Positions 37,493 to 49,500 of a stretch of DNA of 64,000 bases are shown here, one piece after another. This DNA is from Straminergon stramineum. Taxonomy: Eukaryota; Streptophyta; Bryopsida; Hypnales; Calliergonaceae. Under the pieces are notes generated by a model. That model saw only the letters and a list, made by a program, of their open reading frames with translations, had not been told where the DNA came from and did no database searches. Position numbers and translations under genes: made by a program. The stretch is taken from NCBI GenBank assembly GCA_963920665.1, contig OY987269.1, forward strand, positions 22,942,501-23,006,500. Direction: 5' to 3'. Positions within the stretch are counted from its first letter, which is position 1, and every line of letters starts with the position of its first letter.

Positions 37493-39430
37493 ATGATGAT
37501 GATGTTTGATTACATTCATAAAAATGTAGAATATAGATAAAAGCATAATTTATTATTACAATGTGGTAATGTCATCCTATGTAACTTTGGGGGCCCATTT
37601 GGGGGGGAAGATTGTGATTTTTGATGATTCCATTCACTAAATATATATATATTTCAGAATCTCGACTCAAGGATATATCATCAATAATAAATGTAAATAA
37701 AACTAGAAGCATGTCTTGCAATTCTTGTTTAAAAAAATCAAAATACATGCAAAGGGCCTAAAGAAAGTGAGTTTAGAGTAATAATAACACAAAATGTCCA
37801 ATGTTATTGCATCTTCCACCCTTTCCTACAACATATTTGGGATGTCAATATGATCTATGTAGATCAAAAGTTCGTTGCACTCTATCATTCTTACTAGTAA
37901 AACAACTCATAAAAAAATTGAATGAAATGTAACATGAACAAGATGATGATTGGTCAACTAAACAAAAAGATAAATCCCTAGAAAATGGATACCTTTAGTT
38001 TAGTGAGTCTACAAATCACAACTAATATTGCCGTTTGAGGTGACATCTTTGGAGGTCTATTATAGCAGCAAACTCAATCATAGTGCATAGGGGGGCATAT
38101 TTTATTAGGCCACATCATTGCAATTGCAAAGGGCCAATTGATATGCAAGGTTGCAAAGCATGTTCTACATAAATACCTTGAAATTAACTAGTTAGGTATT
38201 TGTTGTACTATTGAAATAGAAAATATGAATATTTATCCTCCTATTAAATATGACACTGCTTCAAGTGAGTACAAGTTGAAGCAATATTGTATTATACTAA
38301 TTTCCACATCAAAAAACAAAAGACGCTATTTAGCACTACTTTCTCAAGTGACACTAATTCCATGCCCTCACTTGTAGGATAAACCCATGCACTATATTCT
38401 GAATAGATCCTAGAGTTGTTTTTTTGAGTGAATTTTTAGTACTTAAAACGCGATGCAATTTATTGGAGGGTAATATTTGGCGAGATATTCTCCCTTTCTA
38501 TAGTGGATGAAATTGCAAAATGCTACCAAATCTTGGGATGGAATCCCCCTATTTGGACGAATGCACATTCTTTTGGATGAATAAATAAAGCTTCATCCAT
38601 ATATTGCAAGTTTCATCCATTTCCATGGATGTAAATAGCTTCGTCCCTCCAATAAATAAACAAATAATATATAGAACCTCCATAACTGAAGAAAATGGGT
38701 CAGTTAACGTGTCCTGCTCGTCCCCCCAATAACGAACAAACCCATCAAATATAGCCCCAAATTTAGTTGCATTGAGACCCACGTCAGCACATCGTTGGTT
38801 CAAAACTCAACTAAAATTGGGCAGCCTGCATTTTCCTTGAGAAAAAGAAGCTTATCATTTGTTTCTAAAAACAGGAAAATAAATAAATAAATACTTAATT
38901 TATTACACCCCCCAAGAAAAAGCAAACAGTGCCAGAGTGAGAGATCATAAGATTCCCGCTCATTCCCCTGCCAGGTGTCATTAAAATCTTAACCCAGGTC
39001 CAACTCTAGTCAACACATACGACCCACTCCTGTACCGGAGCCGAACATACTGGCCTACAAATACCTGGATCTCTACTGTACATACCCCCAATCCTACTGC
39101 GGGACTGACTGACAGTTAGCGGAATTTTGGCGTTGCAGGATTGACTCTCCTTCCCAAGTCCCAACAGTCAGTGAACAGGGAAGTCAGGTTAAAGATTTAA
39201 GACTTTAAGTTAAGTTAAGTTAATAACTGAAGTTGGCTAAAGGACCGCTAAGTTAGTCAGTCCTTTTCCATAATTGATAAAAGCAAATATTTATAAGCTT
39301 ACTTAGGGTTTTTTAATTTTTTAATTTGGGGAAGGAAGAAAATGCTAAGTTAATATGATTCCTTCAAACTCATGTGACTTGGAGTCAGCCCACAGGTGGA
39401 GTGTGCCGATGGAAAAAGGAGGCTATTAGT
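37493..39430. other. Intergenic with one interspersed repeat and a GC-richer island
   Basis: The repeat at about 38555-38690 is inverted relative to copies at 58920-58990 and 59235-59320 (shared CATGGATG..GGATG and GT(C)CAAAAG.GTG phrases). 38.93-39.18 kb is GC-richer and contains an ACTG run and AAGTT repeats near 39207-39225. It resembles a promoter or leader in composition, but no gene follows. Confidence 0.4.
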
Positions 39431-39431
39431 G

Positions 39432-39488
39432 ATTTTTATCTCTGCAATGAAATTCCGTTTCATTTGTGAAAGTCAAAAAAAAAAAAAA
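39432..39488 (+). mobile_element. Retroposon 3' tail with terminal hairpin and poly(A)
   Basis: ATCTCTGC, then the hairpin AATGAAATTCCGTTTCATT at 39446-39464, then TTGTGAAAGTC and a run of A. This is the clearest plus-oriented tail of a family repeated at 50.6-51.6, 57.2, 58.3-58.5 and 62.6-63.4 kb. It is strongly 5'-truncated. Confidence 0.7.
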
Positions 39489-39648
39489 GGTGGCTACTTT
39501 TGGGTTGGGTGGGAGGGGGGTATTTCAAAAATTTTGAATTTTGACACTAATTAGGGTTTTTTAAGCATTTTGGAGAGGTAGCTTTTTGTAACTTCAATAC
39601 TCATGTGATACTTGGGTGATATTTGGTGACATCTAGGCTAGGTGATAT

Positions 39649-39903
39649 CTACATTGAATAGTGAAATTAGGTTGCCTCAACAATTAGGTTGCCTTACCTC
39701 AAGAAAGTTACTTTACAAATCAACAAAGTAAAAAAAAAAATTTTACAAACATTTCCATTTGTACACTTGGAGATTCATGAGTCCCAATTACAACAATACT
39801 TAATTCAAAAGTAGTATATTCTTGTACAAAAACTAGTAAATATTTATATAGTGTCGAATGTTGAGAAATTAGTGTGGGGCAACCTAATTTCACTATTTAG
39901 TAG
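39649..39903. mobile_element. MITE family E copy 1
   Basis: About 255 bp bounded by AATAGTGAAATTAGGTTGCC and its exact inverse. It is homologous to 61642-61861. The outer few bases read CTAC on the left and GTAG on the right. Confidence 0.75.
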
Positions 39904-41351
39904 GGGGATACAATTTTTTTGTTGGAATACAATAGTAAGATGGCTATTTCGATCTAAAAAATGAAAAATTATTTTTACACAAAATAGCCAACTTCATTTA
40001 GATGTCACCAATCAATGAAAAATCGTACATTAAAAAATACACTAAGAAAAAAATTCATTACAAACTAAAAAGACAAGCAAATTTGGAGGAATATTTGAAT
40101 TCAATTGCTTGTTTGTTGCTACCCTTTTGACAATGGATTGTTTGGGACTATTTTTTCTTGTTGCCTTCATTACAAACCTATCTATTATCTCTCTGTCATC
40201 CTATGACTTCATATCAGCCTCTAAATTATTTATTTCTTCAAAGTTAGCCTTTCATCTAGCTCGAGGATACCACATATCAACAATAGACCAAGGGAAAACA
40301 CCTAAACTTGTCAAAATAAGAAATTTAGTATAATTGCAAGTTGTCTTTTATGGGAGATTTTTTTTTTCATAAAAGCAAATAGAAATGATGAATTTGCCAA
40401 AAGAAAAATTGGACCCTTTATGTAAGTTCCATAATTTTTCAAAGTTAAATATGTATAGACCATTTACTTAATTTGCCTTGCTATGGTCTTATTTATGAGC
40501 AAATTTGCTCAATGATCACTCTAACATGTTCCTATTGTATCCTATGTATGGCTTCAAATCCCCCCTCATTATACTCCAAGCATTCAATGGACGGTGCAAG
40601 TAACAATCTATTATTAAATTAAAATACTTTTCATAGGTATGCCAAATAATACATGGGCGTTTTAGGTGGTTTCACCTTTTTACCATTGTACATTATTAGC
40701 CAATCTATAACATTGACCTCAAACTTATGTAATTCAACCTTCTTTGAAATAATATTTTGAAATATCTTACGTTTTGGAGCATCACCATGTAGTTTTCATC
40801 ATTTAAAATTTGTCATGGTCATTTTTCTTGAGCCCCTGTCTTCTTGAATCTCATGTATAAGCTATTTGGCTAAAGAGAATTCTTCATGTTGATGTAAAAG
40901 GTTATATCCACCCAAAGTTTGAATGACAATTTGCCCATGCTCTTTGTTAACACCTCACATCAAAGGAGCTCTAATTAAAGATTATAAAAGGTCTTGAGTT
41001 TTGAGTCAACCCATCCAAGTAAAGTTTCTTTGCAAAGTTGTCTGAAGTTGGCAATGACTCTCTTAGGTTACTTGTTTGTTGCCATGATTTGAACAAAACT
41101 TTAAAACTTTTGAATGTGGGTCTCAAATGAGATGTTTTTTTAGTACATTTGAATCCTCTTAAAATGGGATGGGATCTAAGAAAATTCTCAAATGAACATA
41201 ATCCATTCTCTCAAAAATAGAAGTTTTTTAATATGCCCTAAGTCATTATGGCATAGCTGGCATAGTGAAGCCCCCCTATAGAGGCCTCAATTTACTTCTA
41301 ATGGGAATTCCCTTTCACATGTTGTTTGTTGAATACTTGAAGTACTATAAG
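39904..41351. other. AT-rich intergenic stretch
   Basis: Minus-strand pieces around 40.1-40.3 and 40.9-41.1 kb read as short coding-like fragments between stops, which may be remains of an old element; no family can be named. Confidence 0.3.
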
Positions 41352-41606
41352 TATAATGCCACATTTAACTACTTTTGGACTACTCAATGAATTATGAACT
41401 AAACATCCAGAGATCTCGAGATAATAACATCTAGAGATCTCCTAATGATTGTATAGAACTCTTGATGTTTGTATAGATCTCTGGATGTTTTATATTGATC
41501 TCCAGATGTTTTTGGATTATCCCTTGATGACCATTTTTTTTCTCTTGATGACCATTATTAATTCAAGACTTTCAAAAGTCTAAAAGTAGTTAAATGTGAC
41601 ATTATA
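41352..41606. mobile_element. Fold-back element with internal palindromic repeats
   Basis: Inverted ends of about 28 bp (TAATGCCACATTTAACTACT and continuing, against its inverse at 41577-41606). The interior has several near-palindromic ACATCCAGAGATCTC / GATCTCTGGATGTT units between 41403 and 41510. About 255 bp, non-coding. Confidence 0.7.
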
Positions 41607-42430
41607 TATTTCACATTCATTTGGGAGGCTAATTCTATGACAAAATTAGTGTTTCGTATGAATAATGGGATCTTCTATATTTGAGAATTTTTTATAATTG
41701 TCCATTTCCATACATCACAAATCTCTTGCCAATCCTTTCTATAGAGGAATTGCTCACTCATCAAGTGTTTATAAGAAATAAATCTACTCTTTGTTTGGCA
41801 TCCTCATTGGCAAATTTTCTTTTTGCAAATTTTTTTTTGTAAGTGATTCGTGAATTTAAAAACCATTGCTTGAAAAAAAATTCCCTATCCACTTTGGAGA
41901 AGGTTTGGAAGTGTCATTGTTAGGGCTTGAGTACACATCATGTGGAATTACTTCTTTAATCATTCTAAAAAGTTTTGGCCTTTGGTGAAATTTTGCGAGT
42001 TAAAAATCATTGGTATTCAATGTAGTCTTTATTTTAGCAATATATTACCTTTTTGCTATTTCAATTGGGCTCCCACCATTTGCATTATATGGGATCAATG
42101 AAACTTTTGAAGAAAAAGTCCCAAAATCTTTTGTTTAGTGGAGTAGTATCTCCATTTTTGGATGACTACATATGTGCTTTTAGAGGTATGAATGTCATTT
42201 AATCCACATTATATATGACTTCATTTGTATTTATACATGAAATTACTTCATCACTTTGGCAAGGATTGTAGTTATTTTTCCGAAACTCCCATTTTTTGAT
42301 CCAAAATACAATTAGATGGAAATGCAAAAAAACTTAAAAAATCGTAGATAAACATCCAAATACCTACCCCCTTCCCAATGAATTTTGTTGTTGCCTCTCC
42401 AAAGAAATTTTTAAATGCTTAGGAATAAAA
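41607..42430. other. AT-rich spacer before the hAT-derived gene
   Basis: No gene or bounded element is supported. Composition switches sharply to GC-rich at about 42430, where the promoter or leader of the next gene begins. Confidence 0.35.
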
Positions 42431-43163
42431 CTTTCGCTTTGGGGCCCGTTCCCTCGTTCTCCCCCGTTCCCCCGTTCCCTCCGTCCGTCCATCAGTCCGT
42501 CCGTCCGTCCCTTGCCTCCTAGGCAACAAGGCAGGCAGCGTTCCGGTCTTTGCTCGTCCACATACAAGTCGTGTGTCGACGCTGCTGGTGTATTTGTGTC
42601 TGCGACTCTTTCTGGTGCACTTGTCTGTTTTGTTTTGTATGTGACCTTCTCGTCGTCGCCACTCCCTCCCCTCCATCCTTCCGCCTTTCTTTTCTTCTTC
42701 TCTCGCAGATGAGGGCGTTTTGAATTTGGGAAGGAAAGGGATTGATTTTATTTCATTTTCAGGGTTTGATTGATCTTCGCGTCGGTGGGGGTGAGTGAGT
42801 GATTGCTGGAGGTTTCGGTCGTAATGATGTAGTGAGGAAGAAGAAGAGGAGGAGGAGGAGGAGGAGGAGCGATGAAGAATCGAAGGGCTAGGTCGTGGTG
42901 TTCGCAGCGTCCCTCGCAAGCTCCACCCTATGAGATTGGCCAATGCTAGAATAGGGCATTTGGTCTCAGGGTTGCCAGCAATGGCGAGCGGTTGTGTTGT
43001 GGCGGTGAGCGCAAAGACTGGGAAGAGTGTGAAGCGTTTGCAGACTTTGCAGAGTGTGAAGAGTTTGCCGAGTGTGGAGATTGTGAAGTTTGTGCAGAGT
43101 GTGGAGAGTGGAGGTGAATTCTTATATTAGGGATTTGTGGGGGAGTGGCATCGCGGTCATTTT
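42431..43163 (+). promoter_or_regulatory. GC-rich promoter and leader region of the hAT-derived gene
   Basis: A GC-rich region abruptly follows AT-rich DNA. It includes a GTCC tetranucleotide run (42481-42510) and a GGA triplet run (42845-42869) typical of plant 5' leaders. No TATA box can be assigned with confidence. An upstream open frame lies at 42930-43130. Confidence 0.45.
42930..43130 (+). CDS. Upstream ORF of 66 codons in the leader of the hAT-derived gene
   Basis: ATG at 42930 and stop at 43130, 33 nt before the main start at 43164. Its second half is a short internal repeat (VKRLQTLQSVKSLPSVEIVK) produced by tandem GTGTGAAG/TTTGCAGA units in the DNA. If transcribed in the same mRNA, it could reduce translation of the main frame. 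There is no evidence for a functional peptide, and a leader intron could remove it. Confidence 0.3.
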   Translation: MRLANARIGHLVSGLPAMASGCVVAVSAKTGKSVKRLQTLQSVKSLPSVEIVKFVQSVESGGEFLY

Positions 43164-45775
43164 ATGGCCAGTCACGCGGAGAGCGAAGTGTCCTCCAAGG
43201 CGCTTCAGAAGCGCTACGAGGGCCTGGTGACGGTGCGCAGCAAGGCTATCAAGGGCAAAGGCGCATGGTACTGGACACATTTGCTTCCTTTGCTGATTCC
43301 CCACCCAGAGACCAACCTTCCAAAAGCCGTGAAGCTCCGTTGCTCTCTCTGCAATGCCATGTTCTCGGCTTCCAACCCTTCCCGCACCGCCAGCGAGCAT
43401 CTCAAGCGCGGCACCTGCCCCAATTTTAATGGCCTGGTGCCCAAGCCGCCATCGTCACAGCCAGGCCCCAAGCCAGCTTTGGGCCCTCCCCCGTCCCCGA
43501 CGCGCAAGCGCACTGCGGAAGTCCCCCCGAGCACTGAACTCGTCGTTTACTCCCACAACCCGCCTCCTCAAGAGCCCCCCGTCACGCCCTTGCTCCTTTC
43601 CGGCGGGCGCGAGGATCTGGGCGCACTTGCGCAGCTGGAAGACAGCGTGAAGAAGCTCAAGAGCCCGCGGATGTCCAAACCCCCTGCAGAAGCCGCGCTC
43701 AATCTCTTGGCCGAGTGGCTCTACGAGTCGTGCGGGACGGTTTCATTCTCTTGCGTTGAGCATCCCAAGTTCCAGGCTTTTCTGCATCAACTAGGGTTGC
43801 CTCCCGTCAGCCGGCGTTACCTGGCGGGCGCCAAATTGGACGCCAAATTCGAGGAGGTTAAGCACGACAGCGAGCTCAAGCTCCGGGACGCGCTCTTCTT
43901 CCAGCTCTCCTCCGACGGGTGGAAGAAGAAGAGCATTGGCATGAATGAGAGTTTGATCAACATCACGCTGAATCTTCCTAATGGGAGCACGCTCTTCCGC
44001 AGTGTTGTGAATGTGAACTCGGGACCTGTGTCGGTCAAGCTCGTGGAAGACACGTTGGCGGAGGCCGTGATGTCCATTTGTGGACCGGCGCCTGAACGAT
44101 GCGTGGGGATCGTGGCGGACGCCGATAAGTACACGTTGAAAGCCCTCCAGGGCTTGGAGTATCGGTTCCCGCGCATGGTCACGTTGTCGTGTCAAGCGCA
44201 AGCGTTCAGTAATCTGTTGAAAGATTTCAACAAGCATTTGCTGCTGTTTCGATCGGTGGGGAGTGAATGTATGAAAGTGTCGGCGTTTTTTAATACACAA
44301 CCGCAAGCCAGGAATTACCTGCAAAAGTACCAACGCCAGGTGAGAGGGGCTGCAAGCTCAGAATTTGGAGATGGATCGGGATTAGCAAGGGCAGTTGAAC
44401 CTCTTGAATCCTCTCAATCACCTGGGGTTCCAATGCTCTTTTACTGTGAAGTAGTTTGAGGTTCTTCTACTCTCGATGATAGTGTGCAGGATAGACTCAA
44501 ACCTCTTTCATCTTTTCTTCACCTGGGGCACAACTTTCTCACAATTACATTTTTTGAGTGTGTGACAAACGTATGGCAAGATTGCATGATATTGTAGAAT
44601 GTACTGTTAGCGAACGACGTGATACAGAGGTTTGAGTGAATGGAAGTGTGCAGGATATTGTAGTATGTCAATTTAGAGAAGGTCATCATAATGAAGAGGT
44701 TTGAGTGTTGTAGATTGATTGTGTCTTTTTTTGTTTTTTTCAGGAATATGAGTGTGTGAAATTGTTGCGGACGCCGCCGGATCCTCAGTTTGCCAATCCC
44801 TACTACGCCTACGTGCTGGTGATGCTGGATGACATTGCGAGCTCCGCCCGCGCGCTCCAGCACACCGTGCTGGACGACCAGTTCTGTCTCCAGTTCCAGG
44901 ACGACGCGCTGGGTCGTGACGTGACGGATCTGGTGGGCAGCATGCGTTTCTGGTCCGACTTGGAAGCAGTGCAGCACCTGATCAAGCTAGTGAAGGTGAT
45001 GGTGAACGACATCGAGACGGAGCGTCCGCTGGTAAGCCAGTGCCTGCCTTTGTGGGACGAGCTTCGGACCAAAGTGAAGGAGTGGTGCAGCCAGTACGAC
45101 AAGGACGAGACCCCCACGCAGGAGATCATTGAGAAGCGGTTCAACAAGAATTACCACCCAGCCTGGGCAGCTTCGTTCATTCTGGATCCTCTCTACTTGA
45201 TCCGCGACGCGAGCGGGAAGTACTTGCCTCCCTTCCGCTGTCTCACCAGTGAGCAAGAGAAGGACGTGGACCGGCTCATCACGCGGCTGGTGGCGCGCGA
45301 GGAGGCTCACATTGCGCTGCTGGAGCTCATGAAGTGGCGTGCTGAAGGGCTGGATCCGCTGTACGCGCAGGCCGTGCAGGTGAAGGAGCGGGACCCGCTC
45401 ACGGGACGGACGCGCGCGGTCAGCCCGCAGAGCCGAAGGCTGGTGTGGGAAACGTGCTTGAGCGAATTCAAGTCGCTGGGGAAAGTGGCCGTGCGACTTA
45501 TCTTCCTGCACGCCACCAGCTGCGGGCTCAAGTGCAACTGGTCGTTGTGGCGCTGGGCGTATCGGAACGGGAACTCGCGCGTGGCGGTGGAGAAGGCGGA
45601 GAAGATGATCTTCATTGCGTCCCATGCGAAGCTGGAGCGCAGGGACTTCTCCAATGAGGAGGAGAAGGATGCGGAGCTGTTTATGAACGGGAACAACAGC
45701 AATGCCGTGGGTGGGGGGCAGCAGGGGGACAACGATCCCTTGGCCGACGACATTTTCCTGAACGCTGGTTTGTAA
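43164..45775 (+). CDS. BED zinc-finger, DUF659/hAT-transposase-derived protein, probably domesticated
   Basis: Two exons, 43164-44339 and 44744-45775, joined phase 0 by a 404-bp GT-AG intron, giving about 735 residues. The first ATG is followed by MASHAESEVSSKALQKRYEG. A BED-like finger has C60-x2-C63-x15-H79-x5-C85 within LRCSLCNAMFSASNPSRTAS, a block I recall as nearly invariant in a conserved plant family (for example Arabidopsis At1g62870/At1g12380; recalled, not checked). A Pro-rich linker follows, then a DUF659/RNase-H-like region with SDGWK at 250-254, and a hAT-dimerisation-like C-terminus ending NEEEKDAELF...DDIFLNAGL. Both exons are intact and GC-rich at third positions, unlike the surrounding transposon DNA, and no terminal repeats or 8-bp target duplication flank it. 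This fits a retained host gene, perhaps a nuclear DNA-binding regulator, rather than a live transposon. Confidence 0.85.
44582..44716. repeat. 67-bp tandem duplication in the intron of the hAT-derived gene
   Basis: Two units (44582-44648 and 44649-44716) both run from GCA(T/G)GATATTGTAG to GAGGTTTGAGTG. A further AGGTTTGAG-type motif occurs in inverse form near 44495. Confidence 0.6.
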
Positions 45776-47034
45776 CAATGGACACACTGGCTTGGCTTCG
45801 TTCGGCACACTGTGACACTCACCCACGCCTTGTTGATTAACTCTAGTTTGTGTGTACATTTTGAGGTGTATCTGATTGGGGAGGTCCGTCATCACTTCAT
45901 TTATTGGACCCACGTAGTAGGACTGAGCACCACCCTTTGAGACAGTGGAGGTCATTTGGTTAAAAATCATGGTATTAAGGTCATCAGGTAAACTATTCTT
46001 TTCTCTTTTTGAGTTCGCCACCACCAGACCTTGAGGTTTGGTTTGGTTTTGCAAGCTGAGCTAGCTAGCTGTGCATTATACAGATGATTCATCGATACGG
46101 GTGTAACGCATTCTCTCTAGGACAACTTCACGTAAATCACATCGGATGCTGTAATTGCCCAAATTTTGCTTATTACATTTTGGCTGGAAGGAAACTTTTC
46201 AATCATTACGTTCAAGTGGGTTACTTTCTTTGTTTGGGTCATCAATCTCAAGCTCGGATGATGCTTTTGTTTAGTTTTTCTGTATTTGGTAGTTCTTTTA
46301 CGTCAGACGAACCTCGTTATTGGTGACTTCTGGCAGCACGTTTTGTGATGGGGATCATGAATTAAGCTTGTTTGCATTACTCTTCCCCTCGTTGCTGGCT
46401 GCATTGGAAGGAGGTCAGAAATGAGATTTAACTATTTCTATGACTTGATTTGAATGCGCATGCCTCTTGGATTGTCATTAACTGTCACACAGACAACCAG
46501 GAAGCAAAATTCAAAGACAACCAGTTTGTTTTGCACATGATTCTTGCAATTTTATCAAATGTTCAAATTCCGAGGTGCCAAGTTTCACCATCATGCCGCA
46601 CTATTGATGTTGTTCCCCTACAACAGGGTTGGTTTTCAGCAGGGTTAGTTTGGGGAGAGAAGTGTTTTTTAAATTGATGCCTAAGTTTTGGTAGATTTTT
46701 TCCCCCAAAATAAACAACTAATTGTCAAAAATGAAGTATCTGAGGTGGAAATGTTTGTGAAGTTGGCAACTGCCAAGAAGGAATCTGTCAATTTTATAAA
46801 TTTCTGCTTTTGAAGTGTAGATCTTGAAATGCAGGTATAGTATCAAATTTTCTTCTCTCGAGCCAAACAGTATGTTTCAATGTTTCGTAGTGGTTTCGGA
46901 GGCAAATTATTCAATGTTCCGTGCTTCCAATTTTTGACTTGCATGAACAATCAATCACAAAACATGAAGTAACTTGCCTGCAGGATTGTAATGATGAAAA
47001 TTATTACCCACCTGTGTAAGTTGATTGACTACTT
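45776..47034. other. 3' flank of the hAT-derived gene and spacer
   Basis: Probable 3' untranslated region to roughly 46.1 kb, then spacer. Short open frames at 46.08-46.68 kb show no family features. Confidence 0.4.
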
Positions 47035-47965
47035 TTAACCCATAAAGAACCAGTGTCCCTTTAGGGGACAAATGGGATTTGGGGCAGGTACATATGGTCT
47101 CAATTTTTGTCCTTATTTATGGAAATTTTTTATGAATATAGAAAAATTGATTAGATTTGTGGGAATATAATTTTTTCTTCATCTAGTGTCCAGGAACAAA
47201 AGTTATGCCCAAATAAGCTCAAAACAAGGGAGAGGGGGCAACAAAAAAGAAATTCAAAAATTTGAATTTGAACTTTTTTTATTCTTTTCCCTCATGGATT
47301 ATATTATTTTCTACATGGAAATATTTGATTAGTTCCACTTAAATTTGTTATGAGAAAGTTATAGACAATCTTCTTTTTTGGGCAATTAGAGTGTCTTCTT
47401 GAAAAAATAACTTGTAGGATTCATTTCTAAATGCAATTTTTACAATTTTTCAAAAATAAATTTCTACATGGTTTAACTTTCTTTCTAGAATAATCTTACC
47501 ATTGGGATTAGTGCATTTTAATTCCACCTTAGAGATATTAATAATTTAGATTTTCTCTCTATCTTGTACCTACTTCTACTTAACAATTTTTTAAAGAATT
47601 ATATTTTTATTATTTTATTTTATTTTATTTTCCTAAAATCTCAACTCAATTCTCCATCATAAAGATTTAAAGTTCAAAATTTTGTAGTGCAAAAAATTTA
47701 AGTTAAGAAGGTTCAAAGTCAAATAATCTAGTCCCACAATGTGCTAAAAAACTTGTTTTTTCACTTTAAACATAGATATCTTGCAATCTGTGAAATCAAA
47801 AATTTTGAAATTTTTCCCACTCATTGTCATACTAGTTAGGTGTAAGATCCAAGTGTTATATGTGCAAAGAAAAACGATTTCAAATTTTTTTACTCTTTGC
47901 TATAGAAATGGCAGTTTTGAGTGTGTTTTTCACAAAAAAAAAGGCATCATACCTTTAGGGGTTAA
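47035..47965. mobile_element. TTAA element family A copy 3
   Basis: A 931-bp element with ends TTAACCCATAAAGAACCAGT and CTTTAGGGGTTAA. The body is colinear with the 21590-22516 copy but more diverged. Target TTAA lies on both sides. Confidence 0.8.
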
Positions 47966-48054
47966 CATTAGAGGAGTTGTTAATTTAAAGAATGGAAGTG
48001 GGACACTTGGCAAATTGACTCATGATGATTTCATCCCCTTGAATTGGTTTGGTT

Positions 48055-48125
48055 ATTAGAGAATCTTAACTATAACATCTTGAAGACTAATTTAAGCCTC
48101 GAATGCATCATAAACCATTTTAGGT
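48055..48125. repeat. Isolated unit of the 65-bp repeat
   Basis: GAGAATCTTAACTATAACATC, then TTGAAGACTAATTTAAGCC and TCGAATG: a single unit of the array at 48640-49500, separated by about 500 bp. Confidence 0.5.
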
Positions 48126-48639
48126 CACTAGAAGGCCGTTGTCACGCAGTCAATTGGGAGGAAAGGATGGTGAGGAAGGTTGGGAGAGCAATCAAGGTGG
48201 AATGCTTACAATTGGAGGTTGAGATTGCACTTAGTCATGTCAATAAAGTAGGATTCTTTTTGGAAGCATTCTAGTTGACAATGGCCTTGTGCTTGAGTTT
48301 CTTGTATGTATGCTAGATAAATAAAATTGAATTGAATAAATGCATTATTATAAGCAATGAAATAGCATAACATACTACATTGACGGTCAAAGAGAGTACC
48401 ACTTGTGCTACCTAAGTACCAATTCATTTGTTGTTTGAATACAACATGATTGGAGTCTTGGCAGCATGTGCTAGCAACATTGACGCATAGGCAGAGTTGG
48501 GACACACCTCTACCTGCAACACATGAGATGAAGACATTCAAATGTTTGTCCATTTGCAAATAGTCCTTGTTGGGAGCAAGTTGGCCCCCAAATTCATGAG
48601 ATTCTCCTTGCTTGAGGCTGCTCTAATAGGCCTTCTATT

Positions 48640-49500
48640 GACCTAAAAGGATCTCTAATGGCAATCTCTATGTTTTTCGGAAGTCTTCAAGATAACATCT
48701 CCAAGAGTCTGATTTAACCCTAGAAAGTCATCCTTTTGGTTTTCATGGAATCTTGACAATAACATCTCTAAGATTTGAATGGCAGTCTATTGTTTTTTAG
48801 ATAATCGTAAAGATTACATCTCCAAGAGAAATATAACCCTTGAATATCAACATCTTATTTTCCAAAAAGTCTAGAAGATAACATCTCCGAGACTAATTTT
48901 ACACTTGAATGGTAGCCTTGTGATTTTTAGGGAATCTTAAAGGTAACATCTCCAAGATTGATTTAGCCCCAAAATGTCAACATTTTATTTTTCATGGAAT
49001 CTTAAGAAAAATATCTCCAAGACTCATATGGTAGTCTCTTGGTTTTAGAGAATCTTGAAGATAGCATCTCCAAGATTAATTTAACCCTTGGATAATAGCC
49101 TCTTGGTCTTCAAGGAATCTTGAGGATAACATCTCCAAGATTGATTTGAAGCCTCTTGGTTTTTAGGGAATCTTGACAATAATTTTTCTACAATTTATTT
49201 CACCCTTAAATGGTAGCCTCTAGGTTTTCAAAAAATATAAAAGATAACATCTTCACTACTAGTTTAACCTTCAAAAGTGAACCTCTTGCTTCTCACAAAA
49301 TATTGATGATAAAATTTCAAAGATTAATTTAGCCCTAAAACATCAACCTTTTGTTTTTTCATAGAATCTCAACAATAACATCTCTAAGAAGAATTTACCC
49401 CTTGAATGCTAAACTCTCACTTTTCAAGGAATTTTAGAATAACATCTCAAAGAGTGTCATTTAACCCTTGAATGTGTGTGTCTTGATTTCAAAGTTATTG
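48640..49500. repeat. Degenerate 65-bp tandem array, about 13 units
   Basis: The unit reads GAATCTTGAAGATAACATCT, CCAAGATTAATTTAACCC, TTGAATGGTAGCC, TCTTGGTTTTTAGG. Units start near 48681, 48755, 48809, 48874, 48940, 49005, 49058, 49123, 49176 and so on to 49493; some lack about 12 bp. Two flavours occur (GGTAGCCTCTTGG and TCAACATTTTATT types), partly alternating. Stops occur in the frames I checked, so it is not coding. Confidence 0.85.

Noticed and set aside
40100..42260. Minus-strand coding-like fragments suggesting a decayed transposase
   Set aside because: Stops are too frequent and no conserved motif can be named, so it is not listed as a pseudogene.
43791..44333. 180-codon antisense frame over exon 1 of the hAT-derived gene
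   Set aside because: Shadow of the sense exon with the same composition effect.
44987..46054. Long open frame (355 codons) antisense to exon 2 of the hAT-derived gene
   Set aside because: It mirrors the GC-rich third positions of the real exon, has no domain, and its sense partner has family motifs and correct splice sites.
48640..49500. The 65-bp array as a CRISPR-like or protein-repeat array
   Set aside because: Units diverge along their whole length with no constant repeat and unique spacer pattern, and translations contain stops.
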